Source: Candidatus Saccharimonadota bacterium (GTDB taxonomy: Bacteria; Patescibacteriota; Saccharimonadia; Saccharimonadales; Saccharimonadaceae). From it: DNA of 64,000 nt. The DNA lies in NCBI GenBank assembly GCA_017540545.1, contig JAFYAV010000001.1:62001-126000 (forward strand), written 5' to 3'. Position 1 is the stretch's first letter, and each line of letters begins with the position of its first letter. Of the stretch, positions 1 to 6,927 are shown piece by piece. Made by a program: the position numbers and the translations under genes. The notes beneath the pieces are model-generated. The model had not been told where the DNA came from and searched no databases. It saw only the letters and a list, made by a program, of their open reading frames with translations.

Positions 1-18
1 CCAAATCGGGATATTTTT

Positions 19-339
19 TTATTCCACCTCCGGCTTCGACATCTCAAAACTATGTCGAACTAGATCCAATACTTCTCCATCAGCCAGCTGACCACTGCAG
101 ATAATTTCAACACCATTACGCCCCAAAGAACGACTTTCCATCACGCTCTCGTAGCGCTCTTGCAGTACCTTGCTTAACTTTCGGTCGCAACGCGTCTCAA
201 TTCTCAAAGGCGAGGTCCCCTCTTCTATAATCAGAAAAATTCTCTCGCCCCGCTCAAAAATACGCAAATTCTTCTCGCGCCGCTCCGTAACATCATCAAG
301 CCCTAAAGCGTATTCTACGAGATCATCTTCCGATACCAC
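19..339 (-). CDS. MmcQ/YjbR-like protein
   Basis: The 106-aa product matches the second half of MmcQ/YjbR proteins: a LRIETRCD strand, a helix ending LQERYESV, a strand around VEIICSG, and a final helix (LLDLVRHSFE-like, read as VLDLVRHSFEM). YjbR proteins have a CyaY-like fold and are usually called DNA-binding, though their function is poorly known. At 106 aa it is slightly shorter than the usual ~115-120. Its start lies inside the 3' end of the exonuclease gene upstream (25-nt overlap), so the two are probably translated from one transcript. Family recognition is by motif only. Confidence 0.7.
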   Translation of the reverse strand: MVSEDDLVEYALGLDDVTERREKNLRIFERGERIFLIIEEGTSPLRIETRCDRKLSKVLQERYESVMESRSLGRNGVEIICSGQLADGEVLDLVRHSFEMSKPEVE

Positions 340-851
340 TTCAACTCCTCAATACTTCCCCGAATATCGTCTAATGCCCGATGATTCTCTGGCTTCGCAA
401 AACTCCGATGCAAAGCATTCTCGAAATAAATTTTCCATGCACTCACATCCAACATTCGATAATGCAACTTCGCATCCAACTTTGGCCATTCCCGCTCAAT
501 AAACTTTCGGTCCTGATGAATCGAATTTCCAGCTAGATACACCGTGTCGCCAAAGTTTTTCTTCACAAACTTCAGCAATTCTTTTTCGACCACCTCCGGC
601 GCCTTACCGTCGCTATTCTGCGCCATTAAAGCCTCAAAAGACTCGCGGTTTTTTTCCCAAAATTCACCCACCATCCGCTCGCGCATCAGTTTCTCGTCGC
701 ACTTTACGACCGCCGTAAAAGTATCAAACTCATTAAAATCCCAATCCGTCGCAATCGCCGCCACCTCAAGAATCCTGTCATCTACCGGCGACAGCCCAGT
801 CATCTCCAAGTCGACCCACAACAGTGTCGCTTTGTTAGCGGAGTCTGCCAT
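315..851 (-). CDS. orn: oligoribonuclease
   Basis: This 178-aa DEDDh 3'-5' exoribonuclease degrades 2-5 nt RNA and pGpG to mononucleotides in the cytoplasm. The Exo I motif is near the N-terminus (WVDLEMTGL, residues 12-20). Exo II lies around GNSIHQDRKF and Exo III is HRALDDI near residue 155, carrying the catalytic His and Asp. Length and motif order are typical of Orn. The start lies three bases after the mscL stop and the end overlaps the YjbR-like gene, so the three minus-strand genes form an mscL-orn-yjbR-like operon. Confidence 0.95.
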   Translation of the reverse strand: MADSANKATLLWVDLEMTGLSPVDDRILEVAAIATDWDFNEFDTFTAVVKCDEKLMRERMVGEFWEKNRESFEALMAQNSDGKAPEVVEKELLKFVKKNFGDTVYLAGNSIHQDRKFIEREWPKLDAKLHYRMLDVSAWKIYFENALHRSFAKPENHRALDDIRGSIEELKWYRKMIS

Positions 852-854
852 GGG

Positions 855-1235
855 CTATTTCTTAATATCCAACTTCAGGAGTTTGACCACAAAGTAAACC
901 ACAAGCGCCAAAACCAAGAAGTTAATTAAATCGTTAATAAACTGACCGTAGCGCAGCACCGCCGTATCGCCAGCTGGCGTCTTGCCCATCACAAGCTCTA
1001 GTCCACGAATACCATCAGCACTGCCAAGTAGGAAACCAAGCGGCGGCATAATAATATTGTTAATCAACGAATTAACCAATCCACTCGCAGCCGTACCAAG
1101 TACCAAACCAATTGCCAAGCTTACAACATTCTGTTCCTTAATAAATGCGATGAAGCCACTGCCCGCCCCCTTCACTTTACTCAAGCCTTTGCTCGCTAGT
1201 TCCTTGCGTGAAATTTTTTCCTTTTCCTCAGCCAT
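855..1235 (-). CDS. mscL: large-conductance mechanosensitive channel
   Basis: MscL is a homopentameric inner-membrane channel that opens under high membrane tension and releases solutes during hypo-osmotic shock. The 126-aa product has the family signature: an N-terminal amphipathic helix (FIAFIKEQNVVSLAIG), TM1 with the glycine/alanine pore-lining face, the NNIIMPPLGFLLG motif, a periplasmic-type loop, and TM2 (INFLVLALVVYFVVKLL). A GAGGAAA-type site precedes the ATG. It is the first gene of the minus-strand operon with orn. Confidence 0.95.
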   Translation of the reverse strand: MAEEKEKISRKELASKGLSKVKGAGSGFIAFIKEQNVVSLAIGLVLGTAASGLVNSLINNIIMPPLGFLLGSADGIRGLELVMGKTPAGDTAVLRYGQFINDLINFLVLALVVYFVVKLLKLDIKK

Positions 1236-1261
1236 ATTTTTTCCTCTGTTAACTTATCTTT

Positions 1262-1314
1262 ACTATATCACACCCCCCAAAAGATTGACAAACCACCAGC
1301 AAGCATGATATAAT
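1262..1314. promoter_or_regulatory. divergent promoters sharing one -35 segment
   Basis: On the plus strand, TTGACA (1285-1290) and an extended TGA-TATAAT (-10 at 1309-1314) are 18 bp apart and drive the gene at 1383. On the minus strand, TTGTCA (complement of 1286-1291) and TATAGT (complement of 1262-1267), also 18 bp apart, face mscL. The two -35 hexamers use the same base pairs, so RNA polymerase should not occupy both at once. Confidence 0.6.
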
Positions 1315-1382
1315 TCGCCAGCACTTTTACACAATTAGCAATGTTAAAATCTTACCATTATGCACGGGAGGAGGTGACAGAT

Positions 1383-1997
1383 ATGTGTAAGATACTGCAA
1401 TTCCCAACCACGCCAACGACGCAATCAACCAACGCCCCTACATCTGTCGCCGCCAATGGCTATGCAACCGTCTCTTCGGAGTTACTCAAGGAATATTGGG
1501 TTGCCGAAGGATTTCCGGTAACAGATAACCTTTTCGCTGCTGGCCTTCTCGAGTTTAACGAAGATGGCAGCATGAAACCGGCCGCCACAATGTCTGGAGG
1601 TCTTTGCCATAATGACAGTAAGCGCGAATTCGCCGAAAAGTACCAACCCATAATGTTGGCCAAACTCGCTTCATTCGCGAAAGAATGTTGCCTGAGGAGC
1701 GATTCCACGATTATTATCGACGGTGACGACGAAAAAACTGCATTGATCGCTGCACCCAGCGATCGAGGAATATATGTTTCCGTATGGTTCACCGAGTCAG
1801 CCGACATCTACCTCGCAAGACAGATGCTAGCATTCATGCTGTACTGTTTTGCCGCAATGAACTGCAGCGAGGCATCAGGAGAAATAAGAGACAAGAAACT
1901 ATGGGAAACATATTTCAAAGTGCAGAACGACCTGCGCCTTGGTCTAGACAAGACTACTGCCAGACGCGTCCTGACTGAATACTACGACATTGCCTAA
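1383..1997 (+). CDS. hypothetical protein, 204 aa
   Basis: I do not recognise this protein. The ATG at 1383 was chosen over the in-frame ATG at 1341 because a full Shine-Dalgarno (GGAGGAGGTG) ends eight bases before it. The product begins MCKILQFP, has a Thr/Asn-rich stretch at about residues 8-25, then a mixed alpha/beta body with an STIIIDGDDEKTALIAAP strand-turn-strand segment and a helical C-terminus. No signal peptide or membrane segment is visible. It stands alone, with its own promoter and terminator, and belongs to the set of ORFan cassettes in this window. Confidence 0.8.
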   Translation: MCKILQFPTTPTTQSTNAPTSVAANGYATVSSELLKEYWVAEGFPVTDNLFAAGLLEFNEDGSMKPAATMSGGLCHNDSKREFAEKYQPIMLAKLASFAKECCLRSDSTIIIDGDDEKTALIAAPSDRGIYVSVWFTESADIYLARQMLAFMLYCFAAMNCSEASGEIRDKKLWETYFKVQNDLRLGLDKTTARRVLTEYYDIA

Positions 1998-2000
1998 ACC

Positions 2001-2040
2001 GCCCCGCCACCTTTGAGGATAAACCCCGGCGGGGTTTTTG
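2001..2040 (+). terminator. Rho-independent terminator
   Basis: CCCCGCC (2002-2008) pairs with GGCGGGG (2028-2034), or alternatively AACCCC with GGGGTT (2022-2036), followed by five T. It lies four bases after the stop of the 204-aa gene. Confidence 0.8.
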
Positions 2041-2082
2041 CTTTTTCAGAAAATCACACCACCAAAATGCAATTAAACACAA

Positions 2083-2118
2083 AAACAGGGGGCCGCATAA
2101 TTCGGCCCCCTCCTTTTT
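2083..2118 (-). terminator. bidirectional terminator
   Basis: GGGGGCC (2088-2094) pairs with GGCCCCC (2104-2110). On the minus strand it is followed by TGTTTTTG and on the plus strand by TCCTTTTT. It closes the minus-strand gene ending at 2153 and backs up the plus-strand terminator. Confidence 0.75.
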
Positions 2119-2152
2119 AATAACACGACAATATGACAATGGCGAAAACTGA

Positions 2153-2659
2153 TCAGACTGCTTTATTCCTTTTCTTCGCCTCTGTCATCATCGCATCACC
2201 AAGGCGCTCATCGGCACCACTGTAAAACAGAGCGGCTTTACGCGCGAGCTCCGCAGCCGTATCGGGAAGCGCAGCGATCCTGTCTAAAACCTCGCATGCC
2301 AGTTCGGCATACGACTGATCGTCCAGACACTTCTGCAACATCCTTTTCTGCTGCTCCGTTCCCTGGCGGATAATTGCCAGATACCTCAGCAAACGATCGT
2401 CGTCGTCGATATTGACTATATCTACGAACGCGCGCCCCTCCTCGGCGCCCGGAGACCACTGAACGGCCTCGATAAGACGATCGACATACTTGGAAATCTG
2501 CGCCTCGATCTTTTCCGAGCACCTGCCCTCTGCCAGCTCCCCCATGTTGTCCTGGATTAACTTGGTGGCGGTTTGTTCCGCTATCGTTCTCTGGTTCTCC
2601 ATGCAATCTGAGAATCCCTGAAAGCAGAGTGCGCCATTAGTGCTGTTTTTCTTGTCCAT
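2153..2659 (-). CDS. hypothetical helical protein, 168 aa
   Basis: I do not recognise it. The start MDKKNSTNG at 2659 is set by an AAGGAGG site seven bases upstream; an upstream in-frame extension to 2746 has no such site and lies in the leader. The product is soluble and mostly helical, with regularly spaced charged residues and a C-terminus of ELARKAALFYSGADERLGD type. It has no signal peptide or TM. It is transcribed alone behind a leader of about 195 nt. Confidence 0.8.
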   Translation of the reverse strand: MDKKNSTNGALCFQGFSDCMENQRTIAEQTATKLIQDNMGELAEGRCSEKIEAQISKYVDRLIEAVQWSPGAEEGRAFVDIVNIDDDDRLLRYLAIIRQGTEQQKRMLQKCLDDQSYAELACEVLDRIAALPDTAAELARKAALFYSGADERLGDAMMTEAKKRNKAV

Positions 2660-2890
2660 TTTTTTCCTCCTTATCTTTAGCCGACATCCTAGCCGGCCGG
2701 CACAAAACCCGGTTCCAAACTCTCCGGGGCTAATTCTTGCGCTCATACGCCTAGCATCAACGCAAAAAACAGCCCCGAAAACCTTGCCGAAATCAAAGGA
2801 GGCTTTGTCGTGTCTTAATGTGCTAGTATGGCAAGCTAAACATATAATTTGCCATAACCTAATTTTATCACACTTTAGTCAAAAAGTCAA
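2660..2890 (-). promoter_or_regulatory. promoter and ~195-nt structured leader
   Basis: On the minus strand, TTGACT (complement of 2885-2890), a 17-bp spacer and TAAAAT (complement of 2862-2867) form a good promoter with +1 near 2855. The RNA begins with a stem-loop, TATGGCAA/TTGCCATA, at its very 5' end. An ATG lies exactly six bases after the -10 box and opens a ten-codon frame (MANYMFSLPY, stop TAG). Further along are a CCCGG/CCGGG hairpin and the palindrome GCCGGCCGGC, before the AAGGAGG site. This leader fills most of the gene-free stretch between 2660 and 2995; no other gene is visible there. Confidence 0.6.
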
Positions 2891-2995
2891 TAGTAACGCT
2901 CACGCTTATCATCTTCATTAACACCTCAAAAACCGTCCAAAAATCTTAAACAAAATAACCAATGGCTTTAAGTAAAAACAAAGAAAAACCGCCGC

Positions 2996-4681
2996 CTACA
3001 TTTTCGCCGGAATCTCAATTCCAAGCAGCTCTAATGATCGCGCCAACACAAAATCCGCGCAACCAATTAGCCACAGCCTCGCCGATCGCTCCGCCTCCGT
3101 GGCCGAACTAATTGGAGTCTTCTCGTAATACCTATTCAATTCCTGCGCCAACTCAAAGGCAAACCCCGCAATCTTATGCATCCGAAAATCATCCGCCGCT
3201 TCAGCAACCGCCGCCGGGAATTCCAACAACAAACGCAAAACATCCTTCTCTTCTGCGAAGTCATAATTCCTAAAATCCGTCCGTTCGAAATCCGCATTCT
3301 TTTCCAGAATCCTGCGCAGTCGCACGCATGCATACTGGCAAAATGGCCCCGACTGCCCCGTCAGTGCAAAAATCTTATCTGGATCATACAAAATCCCCGT
3401 CTTCCTATCTGCCACAAAGTCTGAATACTTTATCGCCCCCACCGCAATCTTCGCAATATCCTCATCCGAAACACCCTCGCCAAAGTTCTCGCGCACACGT
3501 TTCTCCGCATCATCCAACAGAGCCTCCATTAGTACCACCCCCTTCCGCGACGACATTTTCTCCCGCTTCCCTTCTGGCGAAACCTGATCAATCGTCCCAA
3601 ACCACAGATGATAATTGTCCACCGCAAGCCCAATTTTCTTTTCCATCGCAAACAACTGCTCAAAATAGAACTTCTGCTCCCCGCCCACGGCATGGATAAT
3701 CCTATCCGGCTTCATATGTTCCACTCTGTACAACACACAACCCAAATCCGTGGTAGCGTACAACGCCGTGCCATTACTCTTCAACATTAACATTGGCACG
3801 TCAATCCCAAATTCATCCAAACGACAAATCACCGAACCATCTTCATTCTTCTCAAATACACCTTCGGCAACATATCTCTCGGCCGCTTTCTTACCGCTCT
3901 CCACAAACTGACTTTCGCCCATTTCATAGTCGGTCGAGATCCTCAAACGTCCCATCACCTCGTGCATATGGTCAATCGAAATCTGGTTGAAATGTTCCGA
4001 CATTTTTACGGCTTCAGCATCTTTCGCTTCCAATTTCTTCAGCCACTCCTGCGCTTCATCCGCCAAGTCGTGCTTGCCGGCCTTCTCTTCCGCCTTCATG
4101 TCGGCCTTCATCTTGATATATATTTCACCCAAATCATAGACGGTCACTTTTTCAAAGTCTAAACCCGAACGCTTGAATCCTGTCGCCCAAATCCCAAACG
4201 GCGTCCCCACATCGCCCAGATGATTATCCGTAATTACTTTCCAGCCATTTGCCTCCAATACTTTCTTCGCCGCCCACCCCTGCGTTCCAGGACGCAAATG
4301 TCCCACCGAATATGGTTTTGCCATGTTCATACTCGGAAACTCTACTAAAACAACTTTGCCATTACCTGAATCATTATTTCCATAAGAATCTGACCATGCC
4401 TCAGCTAGCTGCCTTTGCAGAGCTTTTCCAGAAATTGAAACATTAATAAAACCAGGCCCCGCCACGCTCAATTCGCAACCGCAATCCCCCAGCTTCTCGA
4501 TAATCTCTTCGGCGACCATCCGCGGAGCTTTGCCAGCTTGACGCGCCAAACGCATCGCTATATTAGTCGAATAATCGCCCTCAATCTCGCCCGGTACATC
4601 AGCGAAATCGACAGCCACATCATCGACGCCATATAAGTCTTTGATTGCTCCCTTGATTTGTTCCTTAAGATTATCCATCAT
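2996..4681 (-). CDS. argS: arginyl-tRNA synthetase
   Basis: This class I synthetase charges tRNA-Arg. It has an N-terminal Add-1 domain (residues 1-85), the HIGH-type motif as YSVGHLR within FPSMNMAKPYSVGHLRPGT, a Rossmann catalytic core, the KMSSRKG loop, and a C-terminal anticodon-binding DALR domain (FCQYACVRLRRI and onward). About 561 aa is normal. The third codon of the longest frame (4681) was taken as start because the -10 box TAAAAT (complement of 4688-4693) leaves exactly six bases before that ATG. The transcript is therefore probably leaderless; the next codon is also ATG. Confidence 0.95.
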   Translation of the reverse strand: MMDNLKEQIKGAIKDLYGVDDVAVDFADVPGEIEGDYSTNIAMRLARQAGKAPRMVAEEIIEKLGDCGCELSVAGPGFINVSISGKALQRQLAEAWSDSYGNNDSGNGKVVLVEFPSMNMAKPYSVGHLRPGTQGWAAKKVLEANGWKVITDNHLGDVGTPFGIWATGFKRSGLDFEKVTVYDLGEIYIKMKADMKAEEKAGKHDLADEAQEWLKKLEAKDAEAVKMSEHFNQISIDHMHEVMGRLRISTDYEMGESQFVESGKKAAERYVAEGVFEKNEDGSVICRLDEFGIDVPMLMLKSNGTALYATTDLGCVLYRVEHMKPDRIIHAVGGEQKFYFEQLFAMEKKIGLAVDNYHLWFGTIDQVSPEGKREKMSSRKGVVLMEALLDDAEKRVRENFGEGVSDEDIAKIAVGAIKYSDFVADRKTGILYDPDKIFALTGQSGPFCQYACVRLRRILEKNADFERTDFRNYDFAEEKDVLRLLLEFPAAVAEAADDFRMHKIAGFAFELAQELNRYYEKTPISSATEAERSARLWLIGCADFVLARSLELLGIEIPAKM

Positions 4682-4734
4682 GCACATATTTTACCATCAT
4701 TTCACCCCTGTTACAAACCAACGGCACGCCAACA

Positions 4735-4763
4735 TTGACAGATGCGCAAATCATTGTTATAAA
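4735..4763 (+). promoter_or_regulatory. sigma70-type promoter
   Basis: TTGACA (4735-4740), a 17-bp spacer and TATAAA (4758-4763) lie upstream of the 54-aa gene. The argS promoter points the other way from about 4690. Confidence 0.7.
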
Positions 4764-4824
4764 TATCGAAAGTTCCCCAGGTAGCCGCAAACGAGTCGTT
4801 CTCAATATCAGGAGGTAGCACAAT

Positions 4825-4989
4825 ATGAGAAAGAGAGTTTTTATCATCGGCTTCATCGCCGGCATCGTACTGTTTCGGGTGTGCCAATACCGAAAAAACA
4901 TTCGCAAAGAGAAACCGAAGGAGCGTACCTACACAAAACTCCCCTCGGGAACCAGCGAGACCCCCCGGGCTTCCATACTCCCTAACTAA
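4825..4989 (+). CDS. small membrane protein, 54 aa
   Basis: This short gene starts with ATG after a CAGGAGGT site (9-nt spacing). The product has a basic start (MRKRV), one hydrophobic segment (about residues 5-17, FIIGFIAGIVLF), a strongly basic stretch after it (YRKNIRKEKPKER), and a Ser/Thr/Pro-rich tail. This predicts a single-span peptide with a cytoplasmic basic tail, or an uncleaved signal anchor. It has a consensus promoter upstream and a terminator 20 bases downstream, which is strong support for a gene of this size. No homologue is recognised. Confidence 0.7.
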   Translation: MRKRVFIIGFIAGIVLFRVCQYRKNIRKEKPKERTYTKLPSGTSETPRASILPN

Positions 4990-5008
4990 CGCAAGTCTCG
5001 TACCTTAA

Positions 5009-5032
5009 AGGCAGCGTCCAGCTGCCTTTTTC
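5009..5032 (+). terminator. Rho-independent terminator
   Basis: AGGCAGC (5009-5015) and GCTGCCT (5021-5027) pair around a 5-base loop and are followed by five T. It ends the 54-aa gene. Confidence 0.85.
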
Positions 5033-5065
5033 ATTACCGCAACGAAAGATAGCTACAAAACATTC

Positions 5066-5094
5066 TTGACAAATATTAGTATCATTGTTATAAT
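5066..5094 (+). promoter_or_regulatory. consensus sigma70 promoter
   Basis: TTGACA (5066-5071), exactly 17 bp, then TATAAT (5089-5094): a perfect consensus promoter for the 328-aa gene. The 90-nt leader holds a TGTTTTTT/AAAAAACA stem-loop near +15 and a GGGG/CCCC hairpin further down. Confidence 0.85.
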
Positions 5095-5191
5095 ATATTA
5101 ATCGTTGTTATTTGCTGTTTTTTATGCAAAAAACACGGACGTAACTTGGGGCGCAATCAGCACCCCTGAACCTTCACAGAAAGGAGAAAAA

Positions 5192-6178
5192 ATGAAAGAC
5201 ACTTTCTCATTAATCAGGAACCTCGAGGCTCTGGAGAATCAGAAAAAAGCCGGCTCGGAACTGGAGCAACGAAAGAAGCTCAATGGTCAGATTGATCGCG
5301 TCCATACCGAGTTGGCAAAACGCGGTTATGCAAACGACCAGCAACAGTCCGGCTTCCTTGCCCCCTGGGCCATTTATGTCGAGTATGGTCCCGCAGCACT
5401 GCGCGATTTGATCAGTGCCGCATCCACCGACGAGCAGTTCGAAGCCCTGAAACGCCAGATGGGAATTGAAGATATCCCACTCGATTTGAAGAAGGCAAAA
5501 ACCGTCCTTCGCCTAATCGATACCAGACCCACAACAAGTGCAGCAAGATATATTGAGCTCCACAAAAGGGGTGAACTTACTACGGAAGAAAAGTCCGAGA
5601 AGGATGCTCTCGCTACCAGATTGCGCGAGCTTGGCATTGATCCGGATACATGCCCCAATCCACTCCAGTGGGCAATCGTACTCTCCAATAAGAGCTCAAT
5701 TCGAGCTCAGTTGAATTCGGTGACAAGTCATCAGCCGAAGCTGAATACACCCATCACCGACGATGTCGACAGCAACCCCGACAGGCCTGCAAGCCACAAG
5801 GGTACGCGTCATCCGAGAAGAGAACGGCGACCGAAACCCACGAAGAGAAGCCTTGCAGCTATTGGTTTCTTCCATGCCAAACTCCGAAGGCTCGGTCTTA
5901 CCAATATGAGTCCAGATGAAGTGCGGCACATCCTCAATACGCTCACGCGCGCGCAGAGAAAGCGGAGCGACCGGCGTCGGAAAAACCGCAACGCTCGCAC
6001 ACTTTCGGAGTCCCACATTCCCGCAGCGGAGCCTGCAACAGACATTGTCGTCACGATGCACGACAAAATACTGATGGACAGGGTACCCCACTGGAAGGAA
6101 GTTGTCACGGATCCGGCTTACAAGGAAATCATGGACAACCCGACCCTCCGTGCGCTGGCGACAACTGAAACCTTCTAA
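5192..6178 (+). CDS. hypothetical protein with internal duplication, 328 aa
   Basis: I do not recognise it. Translation should begin at MKDTFSL (5192), six bases after AAAGGAG, not at the in-frame ATG at 5105, which leaves little room after +1. Two segments look duplicated: about residues 29-73 (helix, then PWAIYVEYGPAALRDL) and 135-174 (helix, then PLQWAIVLSNKSSIRAQL). A third related helix pair may follow at 228-251. Residues 195-280 are very basic (RRERRPKPTKR, AQRKRSDRRRKNRNAR), which suggests nucleic-acid binding. No membrane segment is visible. Single-gene transcript. Confidence 0.8.
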   Translation: MKDTFSLIRNLEALENQKKAGSELEQRKKLNGQIDRVHTELAKRGYANDQQQSGFLAPWAIYVEYGPAALRDLISAASTDEQFEALKRQMGIEDIPLDLKKAKTVLRLIDTRPTTSAARYIELHKRGELTTEEKSEKDALATRLRELGIDPDTCPNPLQWAIVLSNKSSIRAQLNSVTSHQPKLNTPITDDVDSNPDRPASHKGTRHPRRERRPKPTKRSLAAIGFFHAKLRRLGLTNMSPDEVRHILNTLTRAQRKRSDRRRKNRNARTLSESHIPAAEPATDIVVTMHDKILMDRVPHWKEVVTDPAYKEIMDNPTLRALATTETF

Positions 6179-6224
6179 TCCTCCGTTTTTCCTCCTTTCT
6201 GCCCCATACAAGGGGCAAATACAA

Positions 6225-6255
6225 ATGCGGCCAAACCGAAATGGCCGCATTTTTT
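6225..6255 (+). terminator. Rho-independent terminator
   Basis: ATGCGGCCA (6225-6233) pairs with TGGCCGCAT (6242-6250), followed by a T run. A smaller GCCCC/GGGGC hairpin (6201-6216) precedes it. Confidence 0.9.
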
Positions 6256-6301
6256 AAACCCTCAGCAAAGTCATTAAAAGCCCTCATCATAGAAAGCTCT
6301 C

Positions 6302-6330
6302 TTGACTAAAAGCGCAAAAAACTGTATAAT
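6302..6330 (+). promoter_or_regulatory. sigma70-type promoter
   Basis: TTGACT (6302-6307), 17 bp, TATAAT (6325-6330), upstream of the 150-aa gene at 6394. Confidence 0.8.
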
Positions 6331-6393
6331 ATAAAACCTAGCAACTCCGCAACACGCACATTTCCAGAAAATAGAAAGGGGGCAACAACCAGT

Positions 6394-6846
6394 ATGTCTT
6401 TTATCAATGACCTTTTTGCCGAGATTGCATACATCGCCGCTAGCGGTATGGCAGATGTGCGCTTCTTCGGCCAGGACAAAAACGGCGGCGAGAGTGACGG
6501 TTTCATAATAATCATCACACCAATCGCTAGGCCCTTCAATTCTCCGGCCTTCGCCGACGCAACGAAGGATGCAATACTCTTTCCCGCCAACGATAATCGC
6601 TTCGAGCCCTTCCCGCCCGATAACGATCACCGCATCCAAGCGGTAGAAGAATTTCTTCGAGAAACCTACGAGCAACGTGTACGAGAAGAAAAAGAAAGAC
6701 CTTGGCGGCACGCCAAAACTGACCGCAGCCGGAGAGACGTAGCAATGGAGGCGTATCGCGCCAACCACGCACATTTCTTTGCCGTAAGCGTAAGCAAAAA
6801 GGGACCCAGGCCGCGCAGCAGCCGAAATCCGCGAATCAGAACCTGA
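6394..6846 (+). CDS. hypothetical protein, 150 aa
   Basis: I do not recognise it. It begins MSFINDLFAEIAYIAASG, an amphipathic helix, and has a beta segment GFIIIITPIARPF, a helical middle (RIQAVEEFLRETYEQR) and a strongly basic, Ser/Arg/Pro-rich end (KKGPRPRSSRNPRIR). The ribosome site (AAAGGGGG, about 11 bases upstream) is weaker than those of its cassette relatives. It is monocistronic, between a near-consensus promoter and a terminator shared with the 3' side of pyrG. Confidence 0.7.
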   Translation: MSFINDLFAEIAYIAASGMADVRFFGQDKNGGESDGFIIIITPIARPFNSPAFADATKDAILFPANDNRFEPFPPDNDHRIQAVEEFLRETYEQRVREEKERPWRHAKTDRSRRDVAMEAYRANHAHFFAVSVSKKGPRPRSSRNPRIRT

Positions 6847-6882
6847 ATCGCGAACTACTAACGACGTCACCCCCCAAAAAAA

Positions 6883-6911
6883 GGCAGCCAGCACCGCTGA
6901 CTGCCCTTTTT
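6883..6911 (+). terminator. Rho-independent terminator
   Basis: GGCAG-C-CAGC (6883-6892) pairs with GCTG-A-CTGCC (6896-6905), with one mismatch and a three-base loop, then five T. Confidence 0.8.
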
Positions 6912-6927
6912 CATATCTAAATATATA

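Noticed and set aside
3328-3699. 123-codon plus-strand frame inside argS
   Set aside because: Antisense to a conserved catalytic domain, with no promoter or ribosome site.
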